DNA of 64,000 bases. Source: Thermococcus cleftensis (GTDB lineage: Archaea > Methanobacteriota_B > Thermococci > Thermococcales > Thermococcaceae). Every line of letters starts with the position of its first letter. Position 1 is the first letter of the stretch. The position numbers and the translations under genes are program-made. The DNA lies in assembly GCF_000265525.1 (NCBI RefSeq), contig NC_018015.1, positions 718,322 through 782,321 of the forward strand, in the 5' to 3' direction. Positions 29,591 to 38,284 of this stretch are shown in pieces. The notes beneath the pieces are model-generated. The model saw nothing but the letters and a program-made list of their open reading frames with translations. It had not been told where the DNA came from and did not search any database.

Positions 29591-29684
29591 AACGTTTTTT
29601 CGTGGGATTTTCAATTTCTAACCGTATCAAAACGACGAGAACAAATCAAAAAGAGTATGAGTAAGGGAACGGACAAAAGAACAC
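29591..29684. repeat. Duplicated upstream element, copy 1
   Basis: About 95 bp here align at roughly 75% with 31765-31860. The shared core on the plus strand is GGATTTTCAATTT, and ACAAAAGAACAC lies at the far end. It lies upstream of the precursor gene at 29542, just as copy 2 lies upstream of the precursor at 31697, so the genes were duplicated with their control region. Confidence 0.7.
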
Positions 29685-29703
29685 AAATGTCTATGTTTTT
29701 AGG

Positions 29704-30672
29704 TCATCCATTATGAACCTTCAGCCTCAACCACCCAAGAAACGTCCCGAAGGGAAGGAAAATCGTCGTAAATATGTACAGGAGCCTGAACACCGTTAAC
29801 AAAGATTCCCTGATAAACGAGGCACTGTAATCCCCAGTGACTATCATCAAAGCTACCATCGCCCCAAATCCATAAAAGATGCCGTAAAACAGGCGCCAGG
29901 CTCCGCTTTCGGCGTATTTCTTCCCCAGCAACCCTTCTGCCACAAGTTTCCTGGTTATCTTGTAGTCTTTTTCAGACACAACCGCGAAAAGTGCCCCAAT
30001 CAGGCCACTTAGGACTATGTTGTCAATTACGAACAGGTACAGCCCGGAAGTGACGGCCACAAAATTTACAACGATCCTGATTTTAAATATCCGCTCGGAT
30101 ATCACATACTTGTGAGCCATTATGGAATAGTACCAGCTGGCCAAAACAAAAACGTAAAGCGCCATCGAGAGGCTCTTTTCCAGACTCACCCCTGAGGAGT
30201 ATGCGATTGCAAACACTAAGAAGGACGTTGAAAGTTCCTTGAGGAAGTTTCGCCAAGAATAGACGACTTTTTCGGGTGTTTTCTTATCCCTCTCGTGTAT
30301 CATTGCCACGAGAAACAGCACAGACGTGCCGATTATGAACAAAACGCCGAGCACTTTGGCGAGAGGGATGAAAGAGGTGCCCGGTTTTGCAAACGCCGCG
30401 TGGATAAGCTCAAATAAAAGCACTCCAAACCCAAACGAAATCAGAAAAAAGAGTATAAGCCCAATACTTGGAGATTTTAAAAATTGAGACTCTCTCTGCT
30501 GTTTATCCTGTCTTTTCCAGAAAATATGCGCAGAGGTGTAGAGAAGTGACAAGATGACTGCAAATAAGAAGCTTTCCCCCAATGAAAGCGAAAGGGCGTA
30601 GTGGAACAGGATTGCCAGAAAAACTGCCCCGATAAAAAAGTTTAGAAGGAGAAAATGTTTCTTCCCGCTCAT
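29704..30672 (-). CDS. Polytopic membrane protein coupled to the Cys-rich precursor
   Basis: A 322-aa protein with about nine or ten predicted membrane spans and charged loops (KRQDKQQRESQ, HERDKKTPEK). ATG 30672 overlaps the TGA of the Cys-rich precursor (ATGA), with GAGGTGG upstream inside that gene, so translation is coupled. I do not recognise a family, and it is not clearly related to the three paralogues at 26-28.4 kb. Tight coupling to a secreted cysteine-rich product suggests transport, processing or immunity. Confidence 0.72.
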   Translation of the reverse strand: MSGKKHFLLLNFFIGAVFLAILFHYALSLSLGESFLFAVILSLLYTSAHIFWKRQDKQQRESQFLKSPSIGLILFFLISFGFGVLLFELIHAAFAKPGTSFIPLAKVLGVLFIIGTSVLFLVAMIHERDKKTPEKVVYSWRNFLKELSTSFLVFAIAYSSGVSLEKSLSMALYVFVLASWYYSIMAHKYVISERIFKIRIVVNFVAVTSGLYLFVIDNIVLSGLIGALFAVVSEKDYKITRKLVAEGLLGKKYAESGAWRLFYGIFYGFGAMVALMIVTGDYSASFIRESLLTVFRLLYIFTTIFLPFGTFLGWLRLKVHNG

Positions 30673-31697
30673 CCACATACCACCTCACAAGCTCCGGTAC
30701 AAGCTGGAGCGCACGCATATTCTTCACAGAAAAATGAAAATGGCCCCAGTTTTGTACATGCAGCTGAGCAAAGTCCTGCACAGAATCCACCACACCCTAC
30801 CGAACAGAGATCGGTAGTTCCTGTACAAGCAACACTACAGCCAAAACCACAGGCACCTCCCCACAAGATTGAGCAGGTTATGCCACACAGCGGATTTTCT
30901 GCAACGATTCCGCATAGTAGGAAACAGAAAGGGGTTGTAGACAATGAACATATGAGCCCACAACTTGATGTACATGTATCATCCATTATTATGACAGTGC
31001 CGTGTCCTACTATATTATAGTCTCCTAAACCCCTCTCAGTTTTCTTAGCTAGATCGTTAAGCTCAATCCTGACTTTATTCCAGATCCAGCTTGTGGTATC
31101 GTTCTTCCTGATTTCATTCAGCACTTTGCCAACAAATCTATAGTGGTCAGCAAGAGGGGTTTTGTTCGCGAAGAACACTATATCCGCTACAGGTTGGGCC
31201 TTACTATCCCTCGGTTCGATATTCACCATTGTTGTGAACAAGTTAGTGCCGTTTATGGGTATTATTCTTGTAATAACACTTAGATTATACTGACTCCTCT
31301 CAGCCTTGTAAACGAGGGCATATATGGTGTAGTTGAAAGTCTCGTTGTAAAGGGTTATCCCAAAGAACAACAACTGCTCGTGCTTCCTCGTCATGTTGTA
31401 AAGCGTAACCACTGAAACATTAAAGTTTGCAGTCAAGTTTGAGGCACTACAGAAGCTTGAGTTGTGGCATGCACAGGAGGCATTAGTCAAGTTCGCGAAG
31501 TCAATGGTCTTATTCACCCACGTGACGTTGAGCTGGAGCTTACCATTCTCATCGTACCAGGCAACTACAGTCCTCCGGAATGTTACGCTGGAATTGCTGG
31601 CAGTTAAAGCCTTGGTCTCCTGGACAGTCCCCAACTGGAGACTCAACAGCATAGCAAGCAAAAGCAGAGCACCAACCTTCCGGACCCAACCATCCAT
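30669..31697 (-). CDS. Secreted precursor with 20-Cys CX3C array (archaeocin-like candidate)
   Basis: A 342-aa protein with a signal peptide (about 1-30). An extracellular domain follows at about 35-240, with about 15 NxS/T sequons and FRRTVVAWYDENGKLQ. The final 101 residues carry 20 Cys, 13 of the intervals being exactly CX3C (for example CGFGC, CSVAC, CSVGC, CGGFC, CAGLC, CSAAC), rich in Gly and Ala. CX3C spacing puts cysteines on one helix face. The layout of a signal, an N-domain and a C-terminal Cys-rich peptide resembles the halocin C8 precursor, but I cannot show homology. ATG 31697 follows GGGGTG; a TATA-like AAATTTTAAGG lies upstream. Confidence 0.75.
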   Translation of the reverse strand: MDGWVRKVGALLLLAMLLSLQLGTVQETKALTASNSSVTFRRTVVAWYDENGKLQLNVTWVNKTIDFANLTNASCACHNSSFCSASNLTANFNVSVVTLYNMTRKHEQLLFFGITLYNETFNYTIYALVYKAERSQYNLSVITRIIPINGTNLFTTMVNIEPRDSKAQPVADIVFFANKTPLADHYRFVGKVLNEIRKNDTTSWIWNKVRIELNDLAKKTERGLGDYNIVGHGTVIIMDDTCTSSCGLICSLSTTPFCFLLCGIVAENPLCGITCSILWGGACGFGCSVACTGTTDLCSVGCGGFCAGLCSAACTKLGPFSFFCEEYACAPACTGACEVVCG

Positions 31698-31764
31698 AGA
31701 CACACCCCTATGTGTATGTTACATTAAAATCCTTAAAATTTTTCCAATTACAAGTTTGAATCAG

Positions 31765-31860
31765 TTCCGTTTTTTTCGTAGGATTTTCAATTTCCAACCA
31801 TAGCATCAAGAAGAGAACAAGACAAAAGAAGGGAGAGTAAAAGAGCGAACAAAAGAACAC
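31765..31860. repeat. Duplicated upstream element, copy 2
   Basis: Partner of 29591-29684. It is located 68 bp upstream of the start of the intact precursor, beyond its TATA-like element. Nothing else recognisable lies between 31698 and the thermosome stop at 31991. Confidence 0.7.
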
Positions 31861-31990
31861 GGCTGAGCAGGCCAAAATTGAATAACAACTAGACCAAACC
31901 TGTACTCTATTCCAGAAAGACTCCAAATCTTGAACTCCAACCAAAAGTCGGGAGAACAGAAAAAGGTAGGAGAGCCAAAGCTCAAAGCCT

Positions 31991-33628
31991 TCAGTCGAGG
32001 TCGCTGCCGAAGTCGTTGCCTCCGCCCTCGCCGCCCTTGTCCTTCTCGAGCTTGCTGGCGGCGATGACGTCGTCGATCCTGAGGATCATTATCGCAGCCT
32101 CGCTGGCGCTCTTGATGGCCTGCTTCGGAACCCTGACCGGGGCGATGACGCCGCGCTCGAACATGTCAGCCGGCTCGCCCTCGAAGACGTCAACGCCGAT
32201 GCTGGCGCCCTTCTCCTTGTGGGCGGCAATGACCTTAACGAGGGTCTCGACCGGGTCAAGGCCAGCGTTCTCCGCGAGGGTCCTCGGTATGACCTTGAGC
32301 GCCTCGGCGAAGGCCTCGATGGCGAGCTGCTCCTTGCCGCCAACCTCCTTGGCGTACTCGTCAAGCCTTATAGCCAGCTCGATCTCCGGAGCACCGCCAG
32401 CTGCCACGATCTTGCCGTCCTCGACGATGTCCTTGACGACCTTGACAGCATCTTCGAGCGCCCTCTCGACCTCGTCAACGACGTGCTCGGTACCGCCCCT
32501 GATGAGTATGGTTACCGCCTTCGGGTTCTTGCAGCCCTCGACGAAGATCATGTTCTCGCCGGCGACCTTCCTCTGCTCGACGAGCTCGGCCTCACCGAGG
32601 TCCTCCGGGGTGAGGTCGCGGACGTTGGTGACGATCTTGGCGCCAGTAGCTTTCGCGAGCTTCTCCATGTCGCTCTTCTTGACCCTGCGAACGGCCATTA
32701 TGCCGTACTTGGCGAGGTAGTGCTGGGCGAGGTCGTCGATGCCCTTCTGGACGAAGACGACGTTCGCTCCAACCTCCTTGATCTTCTCGACCATCTCGCG
32801 GAGCATCTTCTCCTCCTGCTCAAGGAAGGCCTGGAGCTGCTCCGGGCTGGTGATCCTTATCTCAGCGTCGGTCTCGGTCTCCTTGACCTCGAGGGCCTCG
32901 TTGATGAGGGCTATCTTCGCGCCCTCAACCCTCTTGGGCATGCCGGGGTGGACGACCTCCTTGTCGATGACGACGCCCTTGATGAGCTGGGTCTCGCGGA
33001 CGCTCGCGCCCTCCTTCTTCTCGAACTTGATGTTGTCGAGGTCCACCTTGTACCTGTCGCCGACCTTCTCGGCGACCTGCTTGACGGCCTCGACGGCTAT
33101 TTCGGCGAGGTACTCCCTCTCCTCCTCGGCGGCCTTACCGGTGATGGAGGTGACCGCGGCCTTCTTGAGTATCTCCTTGTCCTCGACATCAACGCTCTTG
33201 GCTATCTCGTCGAGTATCTCCTGGGCCTTCTCGGCAGCGAGAGCGTAACCCTTGATGACTATGCTCGGGTGAATGTTCTGGTCGAGGAGCTCCTCGGCCT
33301 TCCTGAGAAGCTCGCCAGCGATGACAACGGCGGTGGTGGTACCGTCACCAGCCTCCTTGTCCTGGGTCTTGGCGACTTCAACCATCATCTTGGCAGCGGG
33401 GTGCTGGATGTCCATCTCATCGAGTATGGTGGCACCGTCGTTGGTGATGACGATGTCACCGAGGCTGTCCACGAGCATCTTGTCCATACCCTTCGGACCG
33501 AGGGTGGTCCTTATGGTCTCGGCGACTATCCTAGCGGCCAGAATGTTGAGCCTCTGGGCGTCCCTTCCAACGTACCTCTGGGTTCCCTCGGGCAGAATAA
33601 CAACCGGCTGTCCAGCGAGCTGGGCCAT
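31991..33628 (-). CDS. Thermosome subunit (group II chaperonin)
   Basis: The thermosome is an ATP-driven double-ring protein-folding machine. The 545-aa subunit begins [20 protein letters not shown] and has [44 protein letters not shown], and [12 protein letters not shown]. It ends in a flexible [14 protein letters not shown] tail; this acidic Gly-rich end resembles the heat-inducible (CpkB/beta) type of Thermococcus chaperonins more than a GGM-repeat alpha type. The SD is GGTGAGGGGAG. A strong TATA box gives a leader of about 60 nt. Confidence 0.97.
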   Translation of the reverse strand: MAQLAGQPVVILPEGTQRYVGRDAQRLNILAARIVAETIRTTLGPKGMDKMLVDSLGDIVITNDGATILDEMDIQHPAAKMMVEVAKTQDKEAGDGTTTAVVIAGELLRKAEELLDQNIHPSIVIKGYALAAEKAQEILDEIAKSVDVEDKEILKKAAVTSITGKAAEEEREYLAEIAVEAVKQVAEKVGDRYKVDLDNIKFEKKEGASVRETQLIKGVVIDKEVVHPGMPKRVEGAKIALINEALEVKETETDAEIRITSPEQLQAFLEQEEKMLREMVEKIKEVGANVVFVQKGIDDLAQHYLAKYGIMAVRRVKKSDMEKLAKATGAKIVTNVRDLTPEDLGEAELVEQRKVAGENMIFVEGCKNPKAVTILIRGGTEHVVDEVERALEDAVKVVKDIVEDGKIVAAGGAPEIELAIRLDEYAKEVGGKEQLAIEAFAEALKVIPRTLAENAGLDPVETLVKVIAAHKEKGASIGVDVFEGEPADMFERGVIAPVRVPKQAIKSASEAAIMILRIDDVIAASKLEKDKGGEGGGNDFGSDLD

Positions 33629-33715
33629 CTCCCCTCACCCCCTCCCGCTTTTGTTTTTGAGGAATGAGAGGTTTTAGTTACAATTGGTGCTTCCGCTTTA
33701 TCGTTCCTTTGGACT

Positions 33716-33725
33716 ATTTATAAAT
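33716..33725 (-). promoter_or_regulatory. Thermosome TATA box
   Basis: The reverse strand reads AATTTATAAATAGTCC, a near-consensus TATA element, about 90 bp before the start codon and directly after the nrdG stop. It predicts a roughly 60-nt leader. I could not confidently place a heat-shock repressor (Phr) site. Confidence 0.6.
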
Positions 33726-33732
33726 TTTTCGG

Positions 33733-34482
33733 TTACGTTGCCTCCATGGTGTTCGCTTGGTTCCATTGGGTTTTGAGGAAACCGCTGACGTAAACCCTCA
33801 GGCCAAGCTCCCCCAGTTTTTCTTTGAGTTCATGGACTTCTTTCCCGGGCCAGCAGTGAGCGGAGCACCAGTCCTCGTCGCGAGGATTTGTCAGCGGTTT
33901 TCCGACGAGCGGATTAAGGACGACGTAAAAGTCCGTTTTGATGTGTCCGAGCCCTTCCTCGACCCATGGCCATACGTCAAAGCCCCTCGGCACCGGGATT
34001 CTGAGTTCGAGCGGGATTTCGTAGTCCGAAACGACTTCAAGCCCCCTGAGGAAGAGGTTCCAGAGCCGTTCAGCAACTTCGGTAGGGAGACCGTACAGCT
34101 CGGGCGGTGCCTTGAGGTCAGTTGCTATGTGATCTACCAGCCCCGCCTTCAGGAGTTTTTCAAGCGGTCCGACGAGGGTGAGGTTGGTGTTCAAACTCAC
34201 CGGCACGTCGAGAAGCTTAACTTTGGAGAAGAGCGAGCTCAGCTCCCACCATTGCATCAGCGGTTCTCCCCCTGTGACGTGAAGGTAATCAACGAGGAAC
34301 GAGCTGGATTCGAGCTCCTCCAAGAGAAGTTTCCTATCCAGGGGGAAGCAGTCGAGGCCTTCAGCTATGCGCCAGTTGTGGCAGAAGGGGCATTTCAAGT
34401 TGCAACCGCAGAGCCACAGCGTGAATGTTACCTTTCCGCGGACGTCAACCATGCTGACGCTCTTCCAGCCACCTGTGAGCAT
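33733..34482 (-). CDS. nrdG: Anaerobic ribonucleotide reductase activating protein NrdG (radical SAM)
   Basis: NrdG uses S-adenosylmethionine and a [4Fe-4S] cluster to put a glycyl radical on NrdD. The 249-aa protein has the radical-SAM cysteines C27, C31 and C34 in CGCNLKCPFCHNW and the SAM-binding VTGGEPLMQ near 70. The ATG at 34482 has a GGGGGTGATT SD. It follows nrdD by 28 bp, so they are an operon. A C-terminal CSAHCWPGKEV may be a second metal site. Confidence 0.9.
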   Translation of the reverse strand: MLTGGWKSVSMVDVRGKVTFTLWLCGCNLKCPFCHNWRIAEGLDCFPLDRKLLLEELESSSFLVDYLHVTGGEPLMQWWELSSLFSKVKLLDVPVSLNTNLTLVGPLEKLLKAGLVDHIATDLKAPPELYGLPTEVAERLWNLFLRGLEVVSDYEIPLELRIPVPRGFDVWPWVEEGLGHIKTDFYVVLNPLVGKPLTNPRDEDWCSAHCWPGKEVHELKEKLGELGLRVYVSGFLKTQWNQANTMEAT

Positions 34483-34510
34483 CGAATCACCCCCAGGAGA
34501 AAAGAAAACG

Positions 34511-36355
34511 TCAGGAGGAGTAGTGCCTCCTCGTCCAGAACTCCTTCTTCCTGAAGGGGTTCCAGTTTTTGAGCGGGCGGTAGTAGCCGATAATCCTGCT
34601 CCATATCTCGACGTTCTCGCTTCCGCAGCGCGGGCAGTGAGTGTGAAGGCCGGTTGTCGAGTAGTTACAGTCGTTGCAGACGGTCAGGGCCGGCGTGTAG
34701 CTCCAGTAAACCAGCTCGGTCCTCATGAGCCTCTTGGTGAGCTTCGCCAGTGCCTCCGGATCAGGCTCCTCCCCGAGGAAGATGTGCATCATAACTCCGC
34801 CGGTGAAGCTCCTCTGGACCTTTTCCTCGACTCTTATCCGGTCGGCCAGCTCGAGGGAGCCGTAGTAGGGCGCTATGCTGGTTGAATAAATCGGGTTCTC
34901 GGCGTCGCTGAGGTACTCCTCAAGCTCCGGGAAGTCGCGGAGGTCTTTGAGGGCGAGCTTCGCCGCGGCACTCTCACCGGGAACCTCCTCGACGTTCCAG
35001 GGCGTTCCGGTTTCTCTCATCCACTCCCTCGCTTTGGCTGTGGCGAACTCGACCATCTCCTTCATGAGTTCAGCGGCTTTGAGCCAGTCCCTTCTGCTCC
35101 CTTCCTCCCAGAGCTTCGGTTCGTTGAGGTAAATCGCTGCCGCCTCAGGAAGGCCGAGGATTCCGATAGTGTTGAAGTGACTGCTCGGGAACTCCTCGAG
35201 GTAGAGGTGAATCATGCTGTACATGTGCCTGTAATTCGTTATCAGCCTCACGTAGCGCTCCCTGAACCAATCGGTGGTGTCCCGGACGACCTGGAGAACG
35301 CGCTCGTACTCTTCCCAGAACCTATCGTCGTCGCCTCTAGCTTTGAGTGCAAGCCTCGGAAGGTTGACTGTCGTGACGTTCACGGAGCCTGTGATGTCTG
35401 GCATCGCCCAGAGCCCACCGAAGCGCTGGCGTTCAAGCTTTTCTAGGGTCTCTTCTTCGACGCTCTTCCCGGAGATGCCGAAGGCGAAGGCCATCTCGGT
35501 TTTGTCAATGGCTATGCGGCAACACATCGCGTAGCTCGCATCGGGGTCAACTACGTTCGTGTTGAGCCAGTAGAAGCTCCCGCGCTTTGAGGCTGTTGTA
35601 AAGACGGCCTCGAAGACCTCCGGATCGTCCCAGAGCATTTTAGCCGTGACCATCAGCGTCGGAATCGGGAACGTGAAAGGCTGGCCCAGGGCATCTCCCT
35701 CGCGGAGGACCTCCGTTAGGGCTATAAAGAACTCCTTCGCTTCCCTCTCGTATTCACCGAGGGGTTCGGCCTTCCTTCCGGCGTAGATGGCGTGGTCGCC
35801 CTCGAGCATCTTCTTCGGCGCGTCCAGCGTCACGGTGAAGTTGGTAAAAGGGGTCTGCATGCCCACCCTGCTTGGATAGTTGAGATTGTAAACCAATCGC
35901 TGGATGTTCTGCCGTATCTTCCTCCTGTCGAGGCCCTCCTTCCTCACGAACGGTCCCGCGTACCACTCGACCGAGCTTAGAGCCTGCGCCCCGCTGAAGT
36001 AGTGCTGCATGGTTATGAGGTAGTTGGCTATGTGGTCGACGTAGGTGTCGAAGTGCCTGGCCGGCCTCGAGACGATCGTCGGGGTTTTGAGACCCTTCTC
36101 AAGGAGCCTCGCCGTGCTGTGGCCCGTGCAGTAGGGTATGTAGAGGCTGTAGGGAAGCTTGTGGATGTAGATGTCCCCGGAAAAATGGGCCTTCCTTCCC
36201 CCCTCAGGAATGAGCGAGAGGCTCTCCTTTAGCGCTTCTTCCATCACGTAGGCGAAGAAGCCAGTCGGGCCGGGATAGCGGTTCGCGTTCTCCAGAACGT
36301 CGAGACTGCTCCAGCCGGCGTACTCCTGGATCACATCTTTCTTCAAGGTCTCCAT
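34511..36355 (-). CDS. nrdD: Anaerobic (class III) ribonucleoside-triphosphate reductase NrdD
   Basis: NrdD reduces ribonucleotides to deoxyribonucleotides in oxygen-free cells. The 614-aa protein has YAMCCRIAID with an active-site Cys, a C-terminal zinc site CNDCNYSTTGLHTHCPRCG, and the glycyl-radical segment SRIIGYYRPLKNWNPF with Gly near 590. No N-terminal ATP-cone is seen, so allosteric control by dATP through a cone is unlikely. No intein interrupts it, although some Thermococcales nrd genes carry them. ATG 36355 follows GGTGATCCTC. Two palindromes lie upstream. Confidence 0.93.
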   Translation of the reverse strand: METLKKDVIQEYAGWSSLDVLENANRYPGPTGFFAYVMEEALKESLSLIPEGGRKAHFSGDIYIHKLPYSLYIPYCTGHSTARLLEKGLKTPTIVSRPARHFDTYVDHIANYLITMQHYFSGAQALSSVEWYAGPFVRKEGLDRRKIRQNIQRLVYNLNYPSRVGMQTPFTNFTVTLDAPKKMLEGDHAIYAGRKAEPLGEYEREAKEFFIALTEVLREGDALGQPFTFPIPTLMVTAKMLWDDPEVFEAVFTTASKRGSFYWLNTNVVDPDASYAMCCRIAIDKTEMAFAFGISGKSVEEETLEKLERQRFGGLWAMPDITGSVNVTTVNLPRLALKARGDDDRFWEEYERVLQVVRDTTDWFRERYVRLITNYRHMYSMIHLYLEEFPSSHFNTIGILGLPEAAAIYLNEPKLWEEGSRRDWLKAAELMKEMVEFATAKAREWMRETGTPWNVEEVPGESAAAKLALKDLRDFPELEEYLSDAENPIYSTSIAPYYGSLELADRIRVEEKVQRSFTGGVMMHIFLGEEPDPEALAKLTKRLMRTELVYWSYTPALTVCNDCNYSTTGLHTHCPRCGSENVEIWSRIIGYYRPLKNWNPFRKKEFWTRRHYSS

Positions 36356-36366
36356 GAGGATCACCT

Positions 36367-36381
36367 GGATAAATTATCCAA
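36367..36381. promoter_or_regulatory. Candidate nrdD operator 1 (15-bp palindrome)
   Basis: TGGATAAATTATCCA is a 7-bp inverted repeat with a one-base centre, 11 bp upstream of the nrdD ATG. It overlaps the transcript start predicted from a TATA-like GTTATATC near 36405. It matches the second palindrome at 13 of 15 positions. A repressor could block initiation here. Confidence 0.55.
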
Positions 36382-36475
36382 TGATTGGAGGGGTAAACGC
36401 CCGATATAACGCTTCCCCTTGAACCCGCGGTCGTTTTTCCAAGACTGCCCCACGAGATTACGCCAAACGACAATA

Positions 36476-36490
36476 TGGACAAAATATCCA
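36476..36490. promoter_or_regulatory. Candidate nrdD operator 2 (15-bp palindrome)
   Basis: TGGACAAAATATCCA, extended by TA on each side (TATGGA...TCCATA), repeats operator 1 about 109 bp away. Paired sites suggest cooperative or looping binding. The 36382-36658 gap holds no other gene; it carries the forward TATA-like GCTTTTTAACC at about 36617 for the TPR gene. Confidence 0.5.
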
Positions 36491-36658
36491 TAACTTTAAG
36501 ACAATCAAACTGACAACGTACACCACCCAAAGAATAAATATCGACAAATAGTCGTCATTAATGCAAAATGATGGGGCAATATTTGACGATAAGATGCCCC
36601 CCTCCGGGCAGCCATAGCTTTTTAACCCGTTCGGCCAACCGAAGGACGGTGATGTAAA

Positions 36659-37684
36659 GTGGCCGATGTCAAGGCTGAATGGGAGAAGGCTTTAAGCGAG
36701 AAGGACTGCGAGAGGCTTTTGGAGCTCTTTGACGATTACATCGACTCCATCGAGAAGGAAGAAGAGCTGAGGGAAGAGCTTGGAAGGCTCGGGGAAATCG
36801 CGGTCGAGTGCGAGGACCCCTACGACCTGCTCCACGAGATTGGCCACGTCTATGCTCATCTTGATGACGTTGAGAGCGCGGTAGAGCTATACAGGAAGGT
36901 CGTTGAGAGAAAGAAGGACGACCCCGAGGAGTACGCGACCGCGCTCTACTACCTGGCCGACGCCTACGAGCACTTCGGAATGCCAGAGAAGGCCATAGAA
37001 ACCTATGAGAAGCTCCTCGAGCACGAGGAAAACGTTCTGAAGAACGACAAGGAGATAGCCCTTACCCTGGCGAACCTCGCGGTGAACCACGACGAACTCG
37101 GAGAGACAGAGAAGGCGATAGAGCTGATGGAGCGCGCGAGGGAGATATTCGAGCGCATAAACGACGAGAAGAACCACCTGATAAGCCTCCTCGATCTGGC
37201 CCACTTCCACTACGAGCTCGGGAATTACGATGCCGCAGAGGCCCTAATAAACGAGGTCCTCAGGAACCCGAGGGACGACGAGATTGAGATAAACGCCAAG
37301 CTGGTGGAGGCGGAGATACACGCGGGTAGAGAGGACTACGATAAGGCCTTCAGGGCGATAAGAGATGCACTCGTCAAGGCCATCAACGTGAGCGACGACG
37401 TCTTTGGCCTCGTCTTCGACACTCTGGTGGATTTCATCGAGGGCCTCTTCAACGAAAACGCCTACGAAACGGTCGCGGAGAACATGGAGGCCTTTGCCGA
37501 GCTCTTCGAGGACGATACGGCACACTTCTTCAGGGCCATAGCGGAGCTGGCCCGCTGGAAGGCCGGGGACGATGAGGCCAAGAAGCGCTTCGATGAGCTT
37601 TACGCCAGGGTGGAGAACGAGGAGCTTCGCTCGATACTCGACGAGTGGAAGAGGCCAAAGTTGAGTTTAAGTTTGGGGCTTTAA
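36659..37684 (+). CDS. Tetratricopeptide-repeat (TPR) protein
   Basis: A 341-aa, very acidic protein built of helical TPR units, for example ATALYYLADAYEHFGMPEKA and ALTLANLAVNHDELGETEKA, then LISLLDLAHFHYELGNYDAA, spanning about residues 50-240. The remainder is helical. TPR arrays bind partner proteins; the partner is unknown. It begins with GTG at 36659, after GGTGATG and a TATA-like GCTTTTTAACC. No signal peptide, so cytoplasmic. Confidence 0.88.
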   Translation: MADVKAEWEKALSEKDCERLLELFDDYIDSIEKEEELREELGRLGEIAVECEDPYDLLHEIGHVYAHLDDVESAVELYRKVVERKKDDPEEYATALYYLADAYEHFGMPEKAIETYEKLLEHEENVLKNDKEIALTLANLAVNHDELGETEKAIELMERAREIFERINDEKNHLISLLDLAHFHYELGNYDAAEALINEVLRNPRDDEIEINAKLVEAEIHAGREDYDKAFRAIRDALVKAINVSDDVFGLVFDTLVDFIEGLFNENAYETVAENMEAFAELFEDDTAHFFRAIAELARWKAGDDEAKKRFDELYARVENEELRSILDEWKRPKLSLSLGL

Positions 37685-37721
37685 GCCTTTATTCCCTCCT
37701 TCAGCCCTTTTATATAGCGCT

Positions 37722-37904
37722 CTATCTCCAGAAGCTCTTTCTGATAACGTTTTCGCCGGCGTTCCATATTTCAATCCCAACGACGTTCCCGTTCTCGTCA
37801 TACTCGAACCACACATCGTCGTCAACCTCGTCAGTGTCTGCCACAGGGCCCTCCCGAATGAGGATGTAGAGGATGTCGGCCTTTGGGTCATACCTAACTT
37901 TCAT
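37722..37904 (-). CDS. DUF2283 family small protein (possible antitoxin)
   Basis: A 60-aa protein with the DUF2283 pattern: MKVRYDPKADILYILIREGP, then WFEYDENGNVVGIEIWNAGE. Its ATG overlaps the TGA of the upstream DUF4258 frame. DUF4258/DUF2283 pairs recur in archaea and bacteria and are predicted toxin-antitoxin modules, with DUF2283 as the likely antitoxin. Here the partner is frameshifted. Confidence 0.82.
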   Translation of the reverse strand: MKVRYDPKADILYILIREGPVADTDEVDDDVWFEYDENGNVVGIEIWNAGENVIRKSFWR

Positions 37905-38193
37905 ACCTCAACCCCCCTCCGGGATGATAATCTTCGCTCAATGATTTTGCCGAGGCTTTTGCTGGTGTCTATGACGGTTATCACTTCAATGGTATCGTCT
38001 CTTTTATCGTAGGCTACTATCAGCCAGTGGTTGGGGACGTTTCTCGGGCCAATCGCAACAAAATGACCCGAGCGCAGGTCATAAACTGCCTCCCCGGTAA
38101 ATTTACGGTGGTCTCCACTTCTTCAATGCCAATCTCCCGTTCTCTAAGTCTTTCCTTTGCATGGTCAGTTAAGACGATTCCCATCAAACACAT
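37901..38193 (-). pseudogene. DUF4258 family protein, frameshifted (possible toxin)
   Basis: The first frame reads MGIVLTDHAKERLREREIGI and EEVETTVNLPG. The second resumes KFTGEAVYDLRSGHFVAIG and WLIVAYDKRDDTIEVITVID and ends in a TGA overlapping the DUF2283 start. The shift lies at about 38095-38115. Together they give a normal-length DUF4258 protein. Start at ATG 38193 (or 38184); a TATA-like AATATTTTTAG about 20-28 bp upstream suggests a nearly leaderless message. It is inactive as read, unless slippage occurs. Confidence 0.7.
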
Positions 38194-38284
38194 TTCGGCT
38201 GAAAAACTAAAAATATTGTGTTTTGCGTTTCTTCTGAAAACTGCATTCAAGAGTGATAACAGTATAGAGAAAAGATGTGAGGAT

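Noticed and set aside
30669-31697. Calling the Cys-rich protein a ferredoxin or Fe-S protein
   Set aside because: It has a signal peptide, many glycosylation sequons and CX3C instead of CX2C spacing, so an extracellular disulfide-type peptide is more likely.
31708-31944. 78-aa frame upstream of the intact Cys-rich precursor
   Set aside because: It spans the promoter and the duplicated upstream element; hydrophobic by base bias, with no SD.
32219-33667. 482-aa open frame on the plus strand opposite the thermosome
   Set aside because: It mirrors a highly conserved chaperonin gene; the translation is low-complexity Leu/Asp/Gly/Val repeats, a usual shadow of GC-rich coding sequence.
33628-33725. 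A Phr heat-shock repressor site in front of the thermosome
   Set aside because: I could not match a dependable consensus by eye; only the TATA box is claimed.
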